From Ficedula albicollis (lineage: Eukaryota > Chordata > Aves > Passeriformes > Muscicapidae), in the NCBI RefSeq assembly GCF_000247815.1, contig NC_021684.1:8087654-8151653 (forward strand): a stretch of 64,000 nt of DNA, given 5' to 3'. This document shows positions 25,055-38,537 of this stretch, piece after piece (position 1 is the stretch's first letter; each line of letters begins with the position of its first letter). The notes under the pieces are model-generated. The model saw only the letters and a program-made list of their open reading frames with translations. It was not told the origin of the DNA and made no database searches. Both the position numbers and the translations under genes were made by a program.

Positions 25055-25106
25055 CTAACCTGATGCTAAATAAAATACCTCTAACCTGATGCTAAATAAA
25101 ATACCT
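25055..25106. repeat. two-copy tandem duplication, 26 bp unit
   Basis: CTAACCTGATGC followed by TAAATAAAATACCT is present twice in a row without change. Confidence 0.9.
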
Positions 25107-25245
25107 CATGCAAAATTTTCAAGTCAACAACACTGGAAAACAGCATCATCCAGGGATTCCACGTTGGAAGAAGAGTTACCAAAATCTTCGTGGATGTCTA
25201 CTGAGATGGTTGAGAGGTGAATTTCAGTCATTTATGGGTTTGTAC

Positions 25246-25265
25246 TTGCTCATTCGAATGAGCAA
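25246..25265. other. perfect 20 bp palindrome
   Basis: TTGCTCATTC is followed directly by its reverse complement GAATGAGCAA, with TTCGAA at the centre and no spacer. It could be a binding site for a dimeric factor or a cruciform-prone site, but no conserved context is visible. Confidence 0.8.
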
Positions 25266-27791
25266 TATTCAACCATGCTGAAAAAGTGACCCATCATAGA
25301 ACACCAGGAAGCTGGGAGGCCACCTGACATCCGCCCAACCCTGCCCAGTAATTCCATCAGTCTGATCCCAGCAGTGCCTCAGGAACCCCAGGAAGATGTG
25401 GGGAGGGGTCATCACGGTGTGTGTGCCTCTAACCCACTGCTCCAGGTCCCAAACCTTTCACATGAAGGATGAACAGTCCTGGCAGACAAGCTTAACAAGT
25501 TCCCTTCTTTATTTGAGTCATGATGGGCTGTAAGCTGGGTTTCCATAAGCTTGGAAGATACTCCTGTCAATTAACTTTGGTTTGGAACCAGCAGGAGCAA
25601 GGTCAGCAGAAGAGCCCAGCCCACACCAGGTGGGTTTAGGTGTCCTAGGACGGCCATTGGCTATAATGAAATATTTAGTGGCTGCATTATCCTTTTTGTA
25701 ATTATTTCCAGAACCTATCTAGAATGCAATATGGGTGTGTAAGTGGGAATACATGTTTTGAAATGACTGAAGCCAGCCCTGGGAAAAAGGCTGTGCTGCC
25801 CCTTCTCAGCTGCCACAATGTCGATCCTGCGAGGCTTGTTGGGTTTTGTTTGTTTAGTAATCACGCAGGGGCCTTTTCAGTCATTGTGCAATCTCTGGGG
25901 CATAGCCTGCTCACATGTGGCCATGACACAGCTCCCTGACCATCCCTCCCTGCTGAGCAGGCGAGGCGTGAGCTCAGCCCAGCCTTGGGGGGCATTGCTC
26001 ACCCTTGTTCCAGCCCACACTTACAGCTCAGTCTGGGCAGGGCAGTCACTGATATATCCCCGTGTGGGAGCTCAAACCACCACATTTCTTAAGTTAACTT
26101 GGTGGCAGAGAGCAGACCTCTAAAATGCAAAGCATTAGGGTGGTGAATTGGTTGACTCCTGCCATTCATTTATTTTTTGTAGAGCATTGATGCACTGAAG
26201 CTCTCATCACAAGGAACTATCATTAACTAGTGCACATTTATTTGCTTAAGGAATCTAATAATCAATCATCAAATTTTTCCACTTGTTTTCTGGCATTGTA
26301 TTTCATCACTCGGTAAAGCATGAAACATTATCATTCTTTTCACAAGTTTGTTAACGGAATATTTATTTGAAGACGTTTCAATATAAATAAAGATTTTCTA
26401 CATATATTCCTTTAAACAGATTTATTTTCATTTCAAGTATTTGCTTTCCTATGAAAAATTTATGTGAAAAAATAATCCAAAAATGTAAATGGCATGAAAA
26501 TGGAATTATCCATCAGATGGAAGGGGTGATCACTCCAGGCCAGGTATGTGGGTTTGGGTGGGGTACAGCATATGGCTTCATTGGTTTATATGTTTGGGGG
26601 ATTTCTCTGCAAGCCCCTTTATCCCCACTACTGTAGTTCATTTATTCTTTGGGAAAGAAAAGAAAGACTGGTATAAATTAGCAATGGTAATGCAAAAGCT
26701 TATACCCACTACATAAAAGTTTTTCAAATTATTACAAGCATTAAATTGCCAAACTTTTTTCCATATACTGCCAGTATTAAACATGACATGCCTGCTAGGG
26801 TTGGTATAAAGTTTTGTCAACATTTTTGGCGTACAAGGTCTCAGCCTGGGGTCAATATTTTCTCAACCAAATTTTGTTGTTTCAGTTGCCTTTTTACACT
26901 CATATATTGTAACTCAAACATTTCCAAAAAAAAGAAATTTGGCAGGCTATTAGTCCATAATATGGTCTGATGCCTTTGGGTATTTTTTTAAATGTAAATC
27001 ACTGAGATATTTAAGGTTTGAGGTTTAAGAACTGTGCACACACTTTAACAACTTCTTTTAAAAATATTTAGTATGCATATTTACTACATATGTATCTTAT
27101 AGAGACTAGAGATTAAACTGGAGATTACATGCTAAAATATGCAAACTGCTGTCCATGAATAAACATCCTCATGAACTCCTATTGAAAGTTTCTTATTTTA
27201 AAAAAAATTGTTTAAAGCTACAATAAAAGCAAAGGGAAGTAAGATGAGGGGAGAAAAAAAATCAGCATTTAAGTAATTTTAATGGTTTAACTTGGCCGCA
27301 GAAAATAAAGACGTTCTTTTTTTTTTTTTTTTTTTTCTCCTGGGATCTAATCCAAAGCCCACTGAGGCCAAAAGAAGGCTTTCCACCTATTCCCATGTGT
27401 GCTGGATCTTCGCTCTGCTCTGCTGCTCCTCCCTGTGTTGTGTTGGTGGGCTGAGGCAGCAGCTCCCACATTCCCATCCCTCTGCCTGGGGCACTACATA
27501 GCTTTGGGGTCAGCTACTGGTGGCAGGGGAGCTCTCCTCTGGAGTGTCCTTTCTCTGTAAATTTGAATCAAATTTCCACGTTAGCTTCCACCTATGTATT
27601 AGCTCTTCCCAGTCATTTGTTACAGTCCTCACACAGCGAAGTGTGGGAGAAAAGATTTTAGAATCCTGCGATGGCCAAAATGTCCCTGTGCCCACTCCAG
27701 AGTTACGTCCCACACAGCACCCCCAGCCTGAGAGCCCAGGTATTAACCTCATTGCAAAGTAATTTTTAGCACCAGGCTGGGAGCGCATTCC

Positions 27792-28052
27792 CTAGTTTTT
27801 GTTAGTTAGGAACGGCAGGGTTTGTGTAGTCAGCGAGCGCTGGCGCCGTCGCATGCAATGCTCGTTGGAGTGCAATTCCTGCAGCTCCTGGACAATCTGT
27901 TCCTTATGGGCATTGCTGGGAGCTTGCAAACTCTCACCGAGACGCTGGCAACACCAGCCAAACATCTCAGACACATTGTCTTTCTGAACCTGAACTTTTT
28001 TAATGGTGGTTAAACATGTTGTCTGCTTTAGTTTCCTGTCTATCTTCATCAT
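27792..28052 (-). pseudogene. unrecognised coding-like relic with local CpG cluster
   Basis: A minus-strand frame of 86 codons with protein-like composition: Lys/Gln-rich at the start, a Cys-Cys-containing middle (SEMFGWCCQRLGESLQ), then a Gln/Glu/Leu-rich helix-like part and a basic RRRQR stretch before the stop. The plus-strand segment 27832-27862 holds about five CpGs in 30 bases, unusual for its surroundings, which hints at relatively recent coding or insertion history. There is no Met context, convincing splice signal or known domain. It may be a retrocopy fragment, an exon or a piece of a mobile element. The family is unknown to me. Confidence 0.25.
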
Positions 28053-31000
28053 AAGCCAGCACCTGTTTCCAATAAATTATACACAGAGCTGTATCAGCAA
28101 CACCTTGGCAGCAGCTGCCACCCTGAAAAGCAGAATGCCCTGGAGGACAATACACCTGTGAACACATACAGTGTTTATTTAGCTGAAAGGCAAAACTTTA
28201 AGTTACATAAAGCAATTATCTAAAGCCTAATGCATGCCCATTATTAACACAAAATAACCTTGTTCTTTAAAACCAATAAAAATCTATTTAAAGGCATTTT
28301 CCAAATCCCAGGGAAACATGTACTAGCACCATGGATCTGCTATTAGCCTAGGACTTCAATGTCTGATGGTGGGAACACGTGTGGGGGAGGCTACATGTGC
28401 AGCTACAAAGAAATAAGGCACAGATTTGGAGTTCATTATGCACAGAGATGAGAGGAGAGGCCAAATCATTTTCAGAGAGACTGTCGAACAACAGAGTTGT
28501 TTTGTTTTTTTTTGGTTGCGCATTATAAAGAAGCATTTTGTTGCTGAAGTATAGAACTACTGTGTTTAAAATAGTGTTTGATCTTTCCATCACTGTGAGA
28601 CAGTAGAAAAAAGTAGTTCTAAGAAAATGGTTTTCTTATTACTGGAACAAACCTTTCATTTCCAGTTCACTACCAGCACTGGCCTTTCATGTAAGAGCAG
28701 CCTATTTTAGCAGCAGTAAGTAGACTTGGTTGTTTGCAGCAGATCACAGGATAATGGAAATGAAAAAAGCTTATGATTAAAATAGAACACAAATCAGATA
28801 AAAGTTCTCAAGTTTTGATAAAGCAAGAAGTAACACTAGGAACTCTGTAGTTCAAGTGAAGTGTAATATACATATTCAGTTTAATATTTGGCACATGAAC
28901 CTTGTAAATCATTTAAAAGGGAAGATGTTTTCTATCTGGTGTTTCTAAAATTTGCACTAAATATGAGAAGTTTATATATGTGCATGCATGTATGTATCAA
29001 TTGCATTAAATGCCCATAAAATGCTTACTTTCAAAGGCATGGTGTAGAATAATTTCATTTCCTGTCTTATGCCTCGTGATGCCATTTAAGTGATCAACAG
29101 GAATGCTCTTAGGTGAAAATGTGTTTTAACACTTCTGTTTGGCCAGACCTGAAAGCTGTGGAAGGACTTGTTAATGGGTATTACAGCCTTCTTAAGTGTC
29201 GTTTTCGAAAGCCCTTGCAGTGCTGAATATAAATACAGGTAGAGTGGTGATGCCAGCATGTAGGTATTCTCCCACCAATAATACTGGAGAATTAAATCCC
29301 AAGGGTTATGCCATATTTTATGAAATGTAAAATAAAATTCCAAGAGAATAGAATTAGCTTAACCTCACAATAAATACCTCGTCTTTCAAATGTTGCTGGT
29401 AGACCTATTTAGTTTCATATTTTTTTATTAGACAGTCCAAAGTTTAACAAATCTATATTTTTTCTACAGTTGACTTCCTTAAAACTGCTCTATTTTCATC
29501 TCAGAGCAAGCATCTGAGCTAAAACATATGGATTAAGTCAATGATTCAATTTCTAAACCTCCAAATGACTGTTCTGATTACTCATGCAAATCTATATTTT
29601 TGCCAGATTTCCTAAAGACTTTAATATGAGTAAAATTAATATTAATATATTTTTTCTCCTTGTGCATGTGAGAATATGATGGAATTATGGTCTCCATGCC
29701 CAGATACAAACCTGTGTCTTGATTCCAATTTTCTTGGCTGTGTTTGATTCTAATTGAATATAAATGCTATGAGCACCCAGCTAAGATTCCAACTGAAAGG
29801 AAATCCAGCTATGGCTACGGAACAAAAACTATTTATTTTCCCCTGGAGTGTCTAGCTTTTATTAAATGTCAACAAATCCAAAACCAGGCTTTACTAATCT
29901 ATGGTGTGCATGGGAAATAAGTCACAAGCACAAGTCACTGAAGATAATGTTTGCTTTGGTTTAGATAAACAGGTTCCAGGGAACTGAAATCTCACACAAG
30001 GATTTAAAACCTTCCCCTCATTTTCCCTTAACATTTGTGAGATCTCCCACTGGTGCTGAAGAATGCCAAGATGGATTCAGGGCGGGGGCTGGAAGCAGAG
30101 CTGCATTTGGGATTGTTTACTGGCCTCTGGGATGAGTTTATCCATTAGTTTCCTTCCTGTTGACTTTCATGCATGCTATTAACCCAGGATGTTACATGTT
30201 CTCAAACAGAAAATGGAATTACAAGTGGAAGATGCTGCCACCTGCGAGCTCTGCCTTTGTTCTGGAGCTGCCCTGGGAGTGAGGACTGGAGACACAGCTT
30301 TGTGCTGGGACCTGCAGGGACCCCCCAGCTTTCTAGAGTGCTCTGCTCGCTCCTGACCTCCCATCTGTGTTCTCACACGTTTGGTTAAGCCTGGGACATC
30401 AGAGTGGAGATAAGCTCTGCAATATGAGAAAATGCAAAATAGAGCTCACAGCCACTGTGCTGCCCCTGGCACAGCCTTTCAGAGATTCAAGGGGGGTACC
30501 AGGAGTGCAGGGTCAGTCCAGTCCCACCCTAGAGATACCAGGTGTGGTTTGATTTGGTGAAGAGGTTTTATAAAGCTGAGTTCCCTGTGCAGGGATGGGA
30601 CAGGGCAAATCGTGACTGACACATGGCATTGCAGCTCATATGGCCAGGAAAGACATTCTGAGACAAAGGAAGGGACTTGTAGAAACCTGTCACCCTCTCA
30701 GCAGCATCCTTGCTGCAGTGTGGCCACTTGTTTGCACTGGCTGTCATCACTGGATTTCTCATGGGGTGGTGATTGAGTCAGGCAAATGCAGGGCTTGGCT
30801 TTGGTCTGCAGTCAGATGACATCCAAAAAACATGATACCAAAAGACACACACATCTTTCTAAAAAGCCAAACAGAAATACAAATGACAAGACAGTTTGAG
30901 TGTGGAAGACAAACCACAAATGAGGTTAAGTATGTATCAAATCATCTTGGAGAACCTTTTATCTCAGGCACAATAAGGTGGCAAAAGAGCCACTGGAATG

Positions 31001-34000
31001 AGCTTGCTTTGTTGCAATGCTTCTTTATGATTTTAATTAAGTTTCTTTCCACTCAAGAAGATACAAAGAACAATAAAAGAAAGCAATATGAAAGTTCACA
31101 GTATGCAAGATTCATCTTGTATTCACAGGTTTTGTGTAACTCATTTTAAACTGATGTTTGCTTGTTTAAGAATGCACACCTGCACATTACCACTTGTGGT
31201 AAATAAGTTTATTAGCCAAGGAATGTCTGAATTCTTACTGGAAAACCCATATAAATGCAATTATGTTTTCTTTCAAGATCCCATTTTGGTGAAACATGCT
31301 ATCCCACTTTCATATTCCAGAGGAAAAAAGGCAGTAAATGATGCATAAACATGCAGGAGAGATGCAGGTGAAAAGATTCACAGGGCTTAAAACTGTCACA
31401 TGCCTTATGATTCAGTGTGTCTTTCCATGTATAATTTCAGCACTTGGTTTCATATTATATTCATGTCAGATCAAATGTTCCTCTCAGAGACTAGGACTTT
31501 ATTAGTGTCTCATTTGTATTTGTTTTTACTTTGAATTAAAACCTAAAGGTGGTGACAGAAGAAATTCTGATGCTTGGCATAGGATTAATACTTGAGAGCC
31601 CTTCAGCTTTGTTAATCATCCATTTGAAGAGAACTTCCTTATGCAAAGAGTTCGCTCCACTTTGGACAAAACAATTTTTCATCTCTGAATTCTGAAAGAG
31701 CAGAAGGGTGGAAAGAAAGTGAGGGGAGGCAAAGGGGAAAGGGAGACGGAGCAAAGTGTGAAGCTTTGATCTTTTCACAGAGACGCTGAGGCAGTTCAAA
31801 ATGAAAGAATCTCTCACCATTTAAAAAAAGAAAAAAAAAAAGGGAAAGAAAAAGGAAGAGAAACAGAGAGAGCAGTATGGTAGGAGACAAAAAGTGAAGC
31901 AGGAAGAAAAGCCTCAAAGTAAAGGAGTCATGCCAGGCTCTGAAGGGGAAGCTCACCAAGGAACAGAGGAGGAAGCACCTTGGCTTTCTAAATGCAAAGA
32001 ACTTCCAAGAGAAATAAAGGAATAACAGCAATTAAAGATGTTCAAGAGAATTGTGATTTTGCATTTCTCACTACATTTCTTACCCTATCTAAATTATAAA
32101 ATAACTGTGCCATAACTGACTGAACAGTATGGCCCTATAGATAAAAAGCACACCAAAGCAATTGTGCCAGTGCAAGAAGAACACTGGCCCCACAGCCTTC
32201 AGCTGGGGTTTGAAAACCCCCATTTCTGAAGCAGAGAGACATCTGGGTGTGGGACAGTTTGGGGAAGGTGCAATGCTGTTTAGGGTAAACTCAAGAGAAA
32301 AGTGATCCAGCAGCAGGTCAATAACTACTGTGTTTAAGTAATTATAAACAGTGTATGAATTCAGTGCCTGAAGACCTGCCTGAAGATCTTGTTTTTCCTA
32401 CAAACAGCAGTCACTGTTCATGAGTTTAATAGAAATAGAATGCACAGCTACCCACTGTAATTTATGTCATCCATTTTCAACAAGGTGTCCTCTTTGCAAA
32501 AAAAACCTTGAAAAATCCACATCAATCCTTCATCTCTCCTCTGAGGAATGTGTATTTATATTATTCTTGAGCCAAGAACGGATCATCATTCACAATTCAA
32601 AAGAAGCATTATATTACTTACAGAGTTTGGCCAATCTTGTTTTATTCTTTTTACTTCATTTTTGCGCAGGATTATACGTTAAACCAGTGCCTCTGCTGGG
32701 TTTTATAGAAGTACCTAGAACCTTTCACAGAAAGGGGTGCTAAGAAACTGGGTGCAAAATTCTACTACTTTTATAAAGGAATACTATAAGGAGAGGCTTG
32801 GGCAAGTTACAGCAAGGTGCTGCTTTTCTGAATCCTTCTGGAAATACTATTTACAAACAAACCAGACCTTGTCTTTGTCTCAGTCAACGTCCGTGCTCAA
32901 AGAGAACAGGATTTCACATTTATTTAGCTGTATATGTTTGTTATTTCAAGTAAAACTCTCAAATCATCAAAAGGTCTCTTTACATGAGGTATTTCAAGAA
33001 AGCAGACACAGGCACACCAGATCAAAGGTACACAATACAGTCTGATTAGACTAATTCTTTTAAAATGCATCTGAAGACATTTTCTTTGATACAAGGAACA
33101 TGAAAACCAAGCTACCTTTGAACAAAAAATGCCAATGAAATCCAATATTTTTTTATAATTTAAGAAATTCAGGAGTTTTAATGTTTTTTTTGCTTTTGCC
33201 CTCTTGTATGTCAATTAGAATGGGACAGAACTGTTGCATGAAATATATATGGGGTCAAAGCCTAAAGCAGAACCATCAATAAAAACGTCTGCAGGATATC
33301 TGAGGTTTCTTTGGGTTTCATGCCGCTTTAGAACAAAGATGCTTGCAAAAGTCACAGCAAGCAGTGACATTTTAGATTGTTTATTAAAAAATAAACAGAG
33401 GCCAAACCTTTAAAAGGTGCACTTTATATACTTTTACAACTACCCCTTTTAATTAATTTGGAGACTTCTCTTCTGTTCAGCATTTATTGAGTTTAGCTAC
33501 CACATTGTTGGTCTCAATTCTATCCTGCCAGTCTCACACGACATAAAACAACCCCAATAGCCAGGACATGAGAAACATCATGGAAAAGCACATACAGATT
33601 GTGACTTGTGAAAGCACTTAGACATGAGTCTTCTCTAGATCTTATTTCAGGTAGAATTGTAGTATCTGCTCACTGTATGATCAGCTTTAAAAATTAGCTC
33701 CATTCTTCCATATTCAAATGCTGCTATTGTTTTCTTACCCTTTTTCATTGAGAAAAATGAAGAAACATCTCCTTGAAGATCTGAAGATCTGGGATTTTTG
33801 TCTTTTCCATTGAAAAAAGGCAGCTAAAGGCTGAAAGCACCCAGCCCTCACAAGCTTTATTCCTGAGCTGGGCCAACAGCAGCACACTTCATTTTCACAT
33901 CAGTATCTGCTTCTATGTGGTAGAACCTCCAATATCTAGTTTCCAGCCAGTCTGGGAAATAAATGCTGTCCTCCAAATTTATAATTTTTCTTTCTCCTCT

Positions 34001-35353
34001 AAGAAATTGCTCGTTAGTTTGTTGTCTGTCCATCAGATTTGATTTCCTGCCTAGATGGGTTTCCTCAATTCTCTTTCATACTGCTCAGTTCTCTTGTCTC
34101 TCACTTCCAGGGCCTTTCAACTTTCATGTTCAAACCATCCTTCAGAAGCTCCTGAATTCTCTGAACAGATGAGCCTTTCTTATGGCATTTTGTACCTTCC
34201 TGAACCCAGCCCTTCCTTACCAGTGAACACATCTGCACAGATTCTGCTTCTCTAGAATTAACAGTATGATGTCTGCTGGAAGTGATGCATATAAAGTCAC
34301 CAAATCCATCTATTTTTCTACTTTCTATAGATGCCTAGATCTTGTTTTGAAAACTGTTAGGTGAAAGCCAAGATTATGAAAATTTTTTCCAGGAGCAAGT
34401 AGACTTTACAAGTTATGCTTCTAAAGATGTGATAACTATAACCATCATGAAGGCTACGAGCTTTCAGCACTGGCAAGCACAAAAAATGCAGATGAGTAGG
34501 TGCCAGTGGCTGTTAATGGATTTCTTGGCATAACAACACAAATCAGAAAATGTCTGTTTAACAGTCTATTTTACCTGTTTGATATGTGTCTAATGACAGT
34601 CACCTTGACCACCTGCTGCGTGGCTCTTGCTCATTCCCAGGATATTGATGCAAACGCAGGCTTTGGACTGCGATTGCAATAATCAAAAACCTAAAGACTC
34701 CCCAAGTGATTGAGTGCAAAGGGGCTGAAGAAGCTGTCAGACATTACCATGTGTTGTCTGTGCTGTAATTGTTTCCAGTGGTCAGCAAAACCCGAAACAG
34801 AACCATAAGGTTTTGAAGATTAGGCTTAATGTCTCCCGCATAGTCTCATCCATGATCTGGCCCTTTCCTGGAACACTGCAGCTCTCAAAGAGAGTGATGA
34901 AGCAGAAGAATGGGCACCATGCCATTGCATCAGATGAAAGGGACACTGGTGGATATTTGCCATGGGAATACTTGACTGGAAAGCACTTGATCTACTGTCT
35001 GTTAGCTCATGGGAATGGAACTAGTAAACTGGGAAACCTCAAATAAATTCCCATTGTATATATAATATAATCCAAAACAGAATCTTCTCGGGAACAATTG
35101 CTAACGATACTGGAAGTCATCCTTGTTTAGTGGAAGAAGAGATGGTTTTCTAGTATACATTTCAGTACAGACTTCCACATTGAAAAACTCTACCCAATAT
35201 TTACAAGATGGGAAGTCTGTCATTAGTTAAATCTTCTTTTTAAGCACCAGTTTATCAGGGGCTTACAAAAAATATTTTTTAAAAAGCCTGCATCTGCCAC
35301 CCTTGCAATGACATGAAGAACCTTTAAAATTAGCTGGATGATAAATTACAGTT
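28053..35353. other. non-coding DNA, nothing specific seen
   Basis: Long AT-rich stretch with chance frames. A mildly GC-richer part lies at 30220-30560. A purine-rich tract (31680-31900) is listed separately. No CR1, LTR or RNA gene was recognised. Confidence 0.45.
31680..31900 (+). repeat. purine-rich region
   Basis: A and G dominate for about 200 bases, with pure purine sub-tracts (for example around 31822-31877). The opposite strand reads as a Phe/Leu/Ser-rich chance frame for this reason. It could be H-DNA-prone. No element boundary is visible. Confidence 0.6.
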
Positions 35354-35557
35354 TCAGAAGAATTCTTGAATGAGCTCATCTTTGTACCTATCCACCACCA
35401 CAGTCATGGTTTCTGTTACAAACCAGATGAGCTGAACATTTATCTTAGATCTTTTTTCTAATTTATGAAACAAATGTGTAATAAAGACTAAGTTTCTCAT
35501 ACAAGCATTTTCACTGACATCCAATGGTTTGTCAGACAATCCAACAATTTTTGTCAC
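35354..35557 (-). pseudogene. unrecognised coding-like relic
   Basis: A minus-strand frame of 67 codons with balanced, helix-like composition (MTKIVGLSDKPLDVSENAC at the start; FVTETMTVVVDRYKDEL near the end), unlike the Phe/Ser/Cys-rich chance frames around it. It has no close upstream frame on the same strand and runs into stops right after. It could be a fragment of a domesticated transposase or of a retrocopy. I cannot place it in a family, and chance is possible. Confidence 0.2.
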
Positions 35558-37079
35558 TGTATGTTCAGAGATGAAATTATTTTAAAATTCTTCCTTAGTC
35601 CCAAGTTTTCCTTAGCCTGTAATTTTTTTTAATCAATCATCTTCAGTTACCTCACACTGAATAAGTAATGCATTTCTAAATAGCTTTCCTAGAGGGTTTT
35701 TATTCAATGTTTAATAGGCACCATTGAGTGACTAGAATCAGAATACACAGCTAACGTATTAAGAAGTCTAGAATAAAATAACTGAATTCAATTTGTAAAG
35801 AATTTCTCTTTTACTTACTGGACCCCAAAAAAATGAATCAACATAGACCAGTGAATGATATATCAAATATAACTCATTTATAAGATACATATAAATAAAT
35901 AATGTGGTACTGCAGTTGGGGACATGAAATATAATGAAAATTTTACATGTGTTCATTTAGAAAGTAAATTAACTGGTGTAAGTTTAATAACTCTTTTCAG
36001 TTATAATAACTGTTTAATAACAATACAATAATAATTTTTATTCTCCCTGGCAGATTTGCTCTTAATTTTTTTTTCTCTAACCCTTGAAAGCAAGTTTCTG
36101 TACTTGCTGTCTAAAACCCAGTATCTCCATTCAGATTTTATCTCAAAACATCTTTTTTTGCCCGCTTCTTTTACTTTCCCAAGACATAGCCAGAGAATAA
36201 TGTGTCTCAGCTGCCCCAGAATGCATTCCACCAAAAGAATGCACCCAAATTTGACCCAGGGAACAAGATACACCCCGCAGTATATAAAAACCTTAATACT
36301 AAGTTGCCAGAAGGGTATCTGGCAAGCTCTAAATTAAATGGCTTTTCAGACAACTCTAGCTACTCTGTTACTCCATAACCTTCTCATGGCCCATTACTTC
36401 TACGTACTTTAAAAAAAAAAAATCGGTTTTTTGGAAAGACAAGTCTTTTCACAATAAATCCAAGGTGCAGGGGAAACTCAGTTTTCCTATTTAAATTATG
36501 CTCAATTTTCATTCCCCTCTTTGTCTACATTCTTCTCTCTTTCCCTTTCTTTTTCTGTTCTTATTTCCGAATGGATTAAAATTAAATTAAACTCTTTAGA
36601 AAAGAAGGGAGAAAAAAGACACACACGCGTCTTCTGAGCTGTTTTTTAAAATTCTCTCATCCCTAATAAAAATACTATATACCTATGCATTGCAAAACAA
36701 CATTATTTTACTGTAAAAACACCACGTGCATGTTCTTAGACAAGTCCTCTGTGCACACACGTGGAAAAACAGCTGACATTTCATCACTTCCATGAAGGAA
36801 TAAATAGAGGAATCATGGAAGAGAAATCCACTGCTGTTCTTGCCTGTTTTTCTAGTCACAGATGCTGCTTCTTCAGCATCAGGGTTGTGCAGGTTGATAC
36901 TAATCATGAAAGTAATTTTCTTATGTAGTTTCTACTCCAGTGTCTGGTGCATCAAAAGTTTAAATTATTTCAGTTGCCCTGCAGTTGTCACAAACTTCCT
37001 ACAAAATGAGGAGAAAAACTAATTTCTTAAACTTACCTCCCTCTGACCTTAATGCAAGAACTGACCACCATCCTATTTC
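35558..37079. other. non-coding DNA, nothing specific seen
   Basis: AT-rich sequence with an A12 run near 36410-36422 and no recognised repeat or gene. Confidence 0.5.
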
Positions 37080-37525
37080 AAGAGTCACAGAATGGTTGAG
37101 GTTGGAAGGGGGTGTGGAGAGCATTTCACACAGTCCTCCTGGTGGGGCAGGACAACTAGGCGCCAGTTACCTCAAACCATGTCCAGATGGCTTTGGAATT
37201 CCTCAAAGGATGGAGGCTCTACAACCTCTCTGTCCAGCCTGTGCTAGTGCTTGGCAAAACTCACAGTAAAAGTTTCCTGGTGTTCTGCCAGACTCTTCTG
37301 TGTTCAGGTTGTGTCCACTGTCTGTCCTGTCACTGGGCACCACTGAAAAAGCCTGGCTGTATCTTCTTTAACCCACCCTTCAGGGGTTTATTCATCATCA
37401 GTGATGATTTATTTTTGATGCTATTCCTCCGTCCTTCTTCATGTGAGAGGTGCTCCAGCCCCTTACTCATCTTTATGTGCTTCCCTGGTCTCTCTCCAGT
37501 ATGTGCAATATCTGCAAGTAAGGAT
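37080..37525 (-). mobile_element. CR1 LINE, 3' region (decayed)
   Basis: The plus strand begins CACAGAATGGTTGAGGTTGG, the reverse complement of the typical CR1 3' end. It continues through the expected landmarks in order: a CTACAACCTCTCTG segment, a CTGTGCTAGTGCTTG segment, CTCACAGTAAA, then GAGAGGTGCTCCAGCCC and CTCTCTCCAG. That order corresponds to the conserved 3' UTR of avian CR1 read backwards. The element is 5'-truncated, substituted throughout and carries no intact coding sequence. Confidence 0.85.
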
Positions 37526-38463
37526 GGGTTCAAAGCAAAGCAGAGTCTGTGTTTAAAACACTTGAACAGGGCAGCAGCACAGGCAGTGAAACAGAAGGCA
37601 AAAAAAGCTGTGCAAATATAAAATATCAAAGGTGATCTGTTACACCTTGGATTTTGTACATAAAGCCTTAGCACACAGGAACACAACTTGTGTGGGGCGT
37701 GTTCTGTTTTGTTTCTGATGGGGAACAAAGAGGGAAAAGCAGAGAACCAGGAGGCTCAGGGAGCCAGCAGAGATGTTCAGAGGAGCTGTGCATCTCTGGT
37801 GCACGTGTCCGTGTGTCTGTCTGTGTGGGTGCCTACAGACAGTGTCTGCTACTGCTGAGGCTCTGTAATCTGATGCAAACTGTTTCATATATTAAAAAGC
37901 TGTAGCAGTAAGGAGATCTTTTCAGAAATAGACAGATGTGGTATCCATGCCAAAAAATGACATTGCAAAGGGATTAACTGTTTAAGTGGTCAAATTAAAC
38001 ACGACAGCAACAGTTAGCTTCCCTTGGCCTGTAGCTCCTCTGCATGAGGCAGCTTGTCTCAAGTTGCCAATAGCTCATTGCTGCTAAGGCTAGGAGACAG
38101 TAATGTTAGGAATTGGGACATTTCCCAGTCTCTCACTGTCTGAACTTATGCCTCATACTCTTATCTGTGCTGGGGGAGAATCCCCCAATGTCCCTGAGCC
38201 TAAACCTGGGCCACAGCAGAGTGCAGCTCCCAGTGCAGCTCCTTCTAGAGCACTGTCCCAGCTCTTGGCAGGGACATGTTTATTCTGGCAAAACTGAACT
38301 TCTGCTGCGTAATGTGGGGGAAATACTGCCCTGGTGAGTACAGAGTTTTGTCATAACTAAGTCCACAGCAGGGACTTCTGCTGACACAACAAGGGAAAAT
38401 ACTCATCAACTGACTGTATTTGTAGTGGAAGTCTGGCCTAAATCCAGGACTGGGACTTATAAC
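37526..38463. other. non-coding DNA, nothing specific seen
   Basis: Mixed composition with overlapping chance frames on both strands and no recognised element. Confidence 0.5.
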
Positions 38464-38524
<61 letters not shown>

Positions 38525-38537
38525 CGACTATTATTAT
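38464..38537 (+). repeat. (ATG)20 microsatellite followed by short (ATT)n
   Basis: Twenty uninterrupted ATG units are followed by ACGACT and a few ATT units. The minus strand reads as a poly-His frame, which is not evidence of a protein. A trinucleotide repeat of this length is likely polymorphic. Confidence 0.95.

Larger units (their letters stand above)
24531..27791. other. non-coding DNA with small palindromes and T run
   Basis: AT-rich sequence with chance frames. It contains the hairpin at 24891-24915, the 26 bp duplication at 25055, the palindrome at 25246 and a fully resolved 20-base T run at 27317-27336. The stretch 25290-25400 has a faint resemblance to a decayed CR1 3' end on the minus strand, too weak to call. 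Confidence 0.45.

Noticed and set aside
25290..25400. Possible CR1 3' fragment on the minus strand
   Set aside because: CATCATAGAACACCAGGAAG has a faint resemblance to a CR1 end, but the following landmarks are not convincing.
31680..32031. 130-codon Phe/Leu/Ser-rich frame on the minus strand
   Set aside because: It is the complement of a purine-rich tract; composition alone keeps it open.
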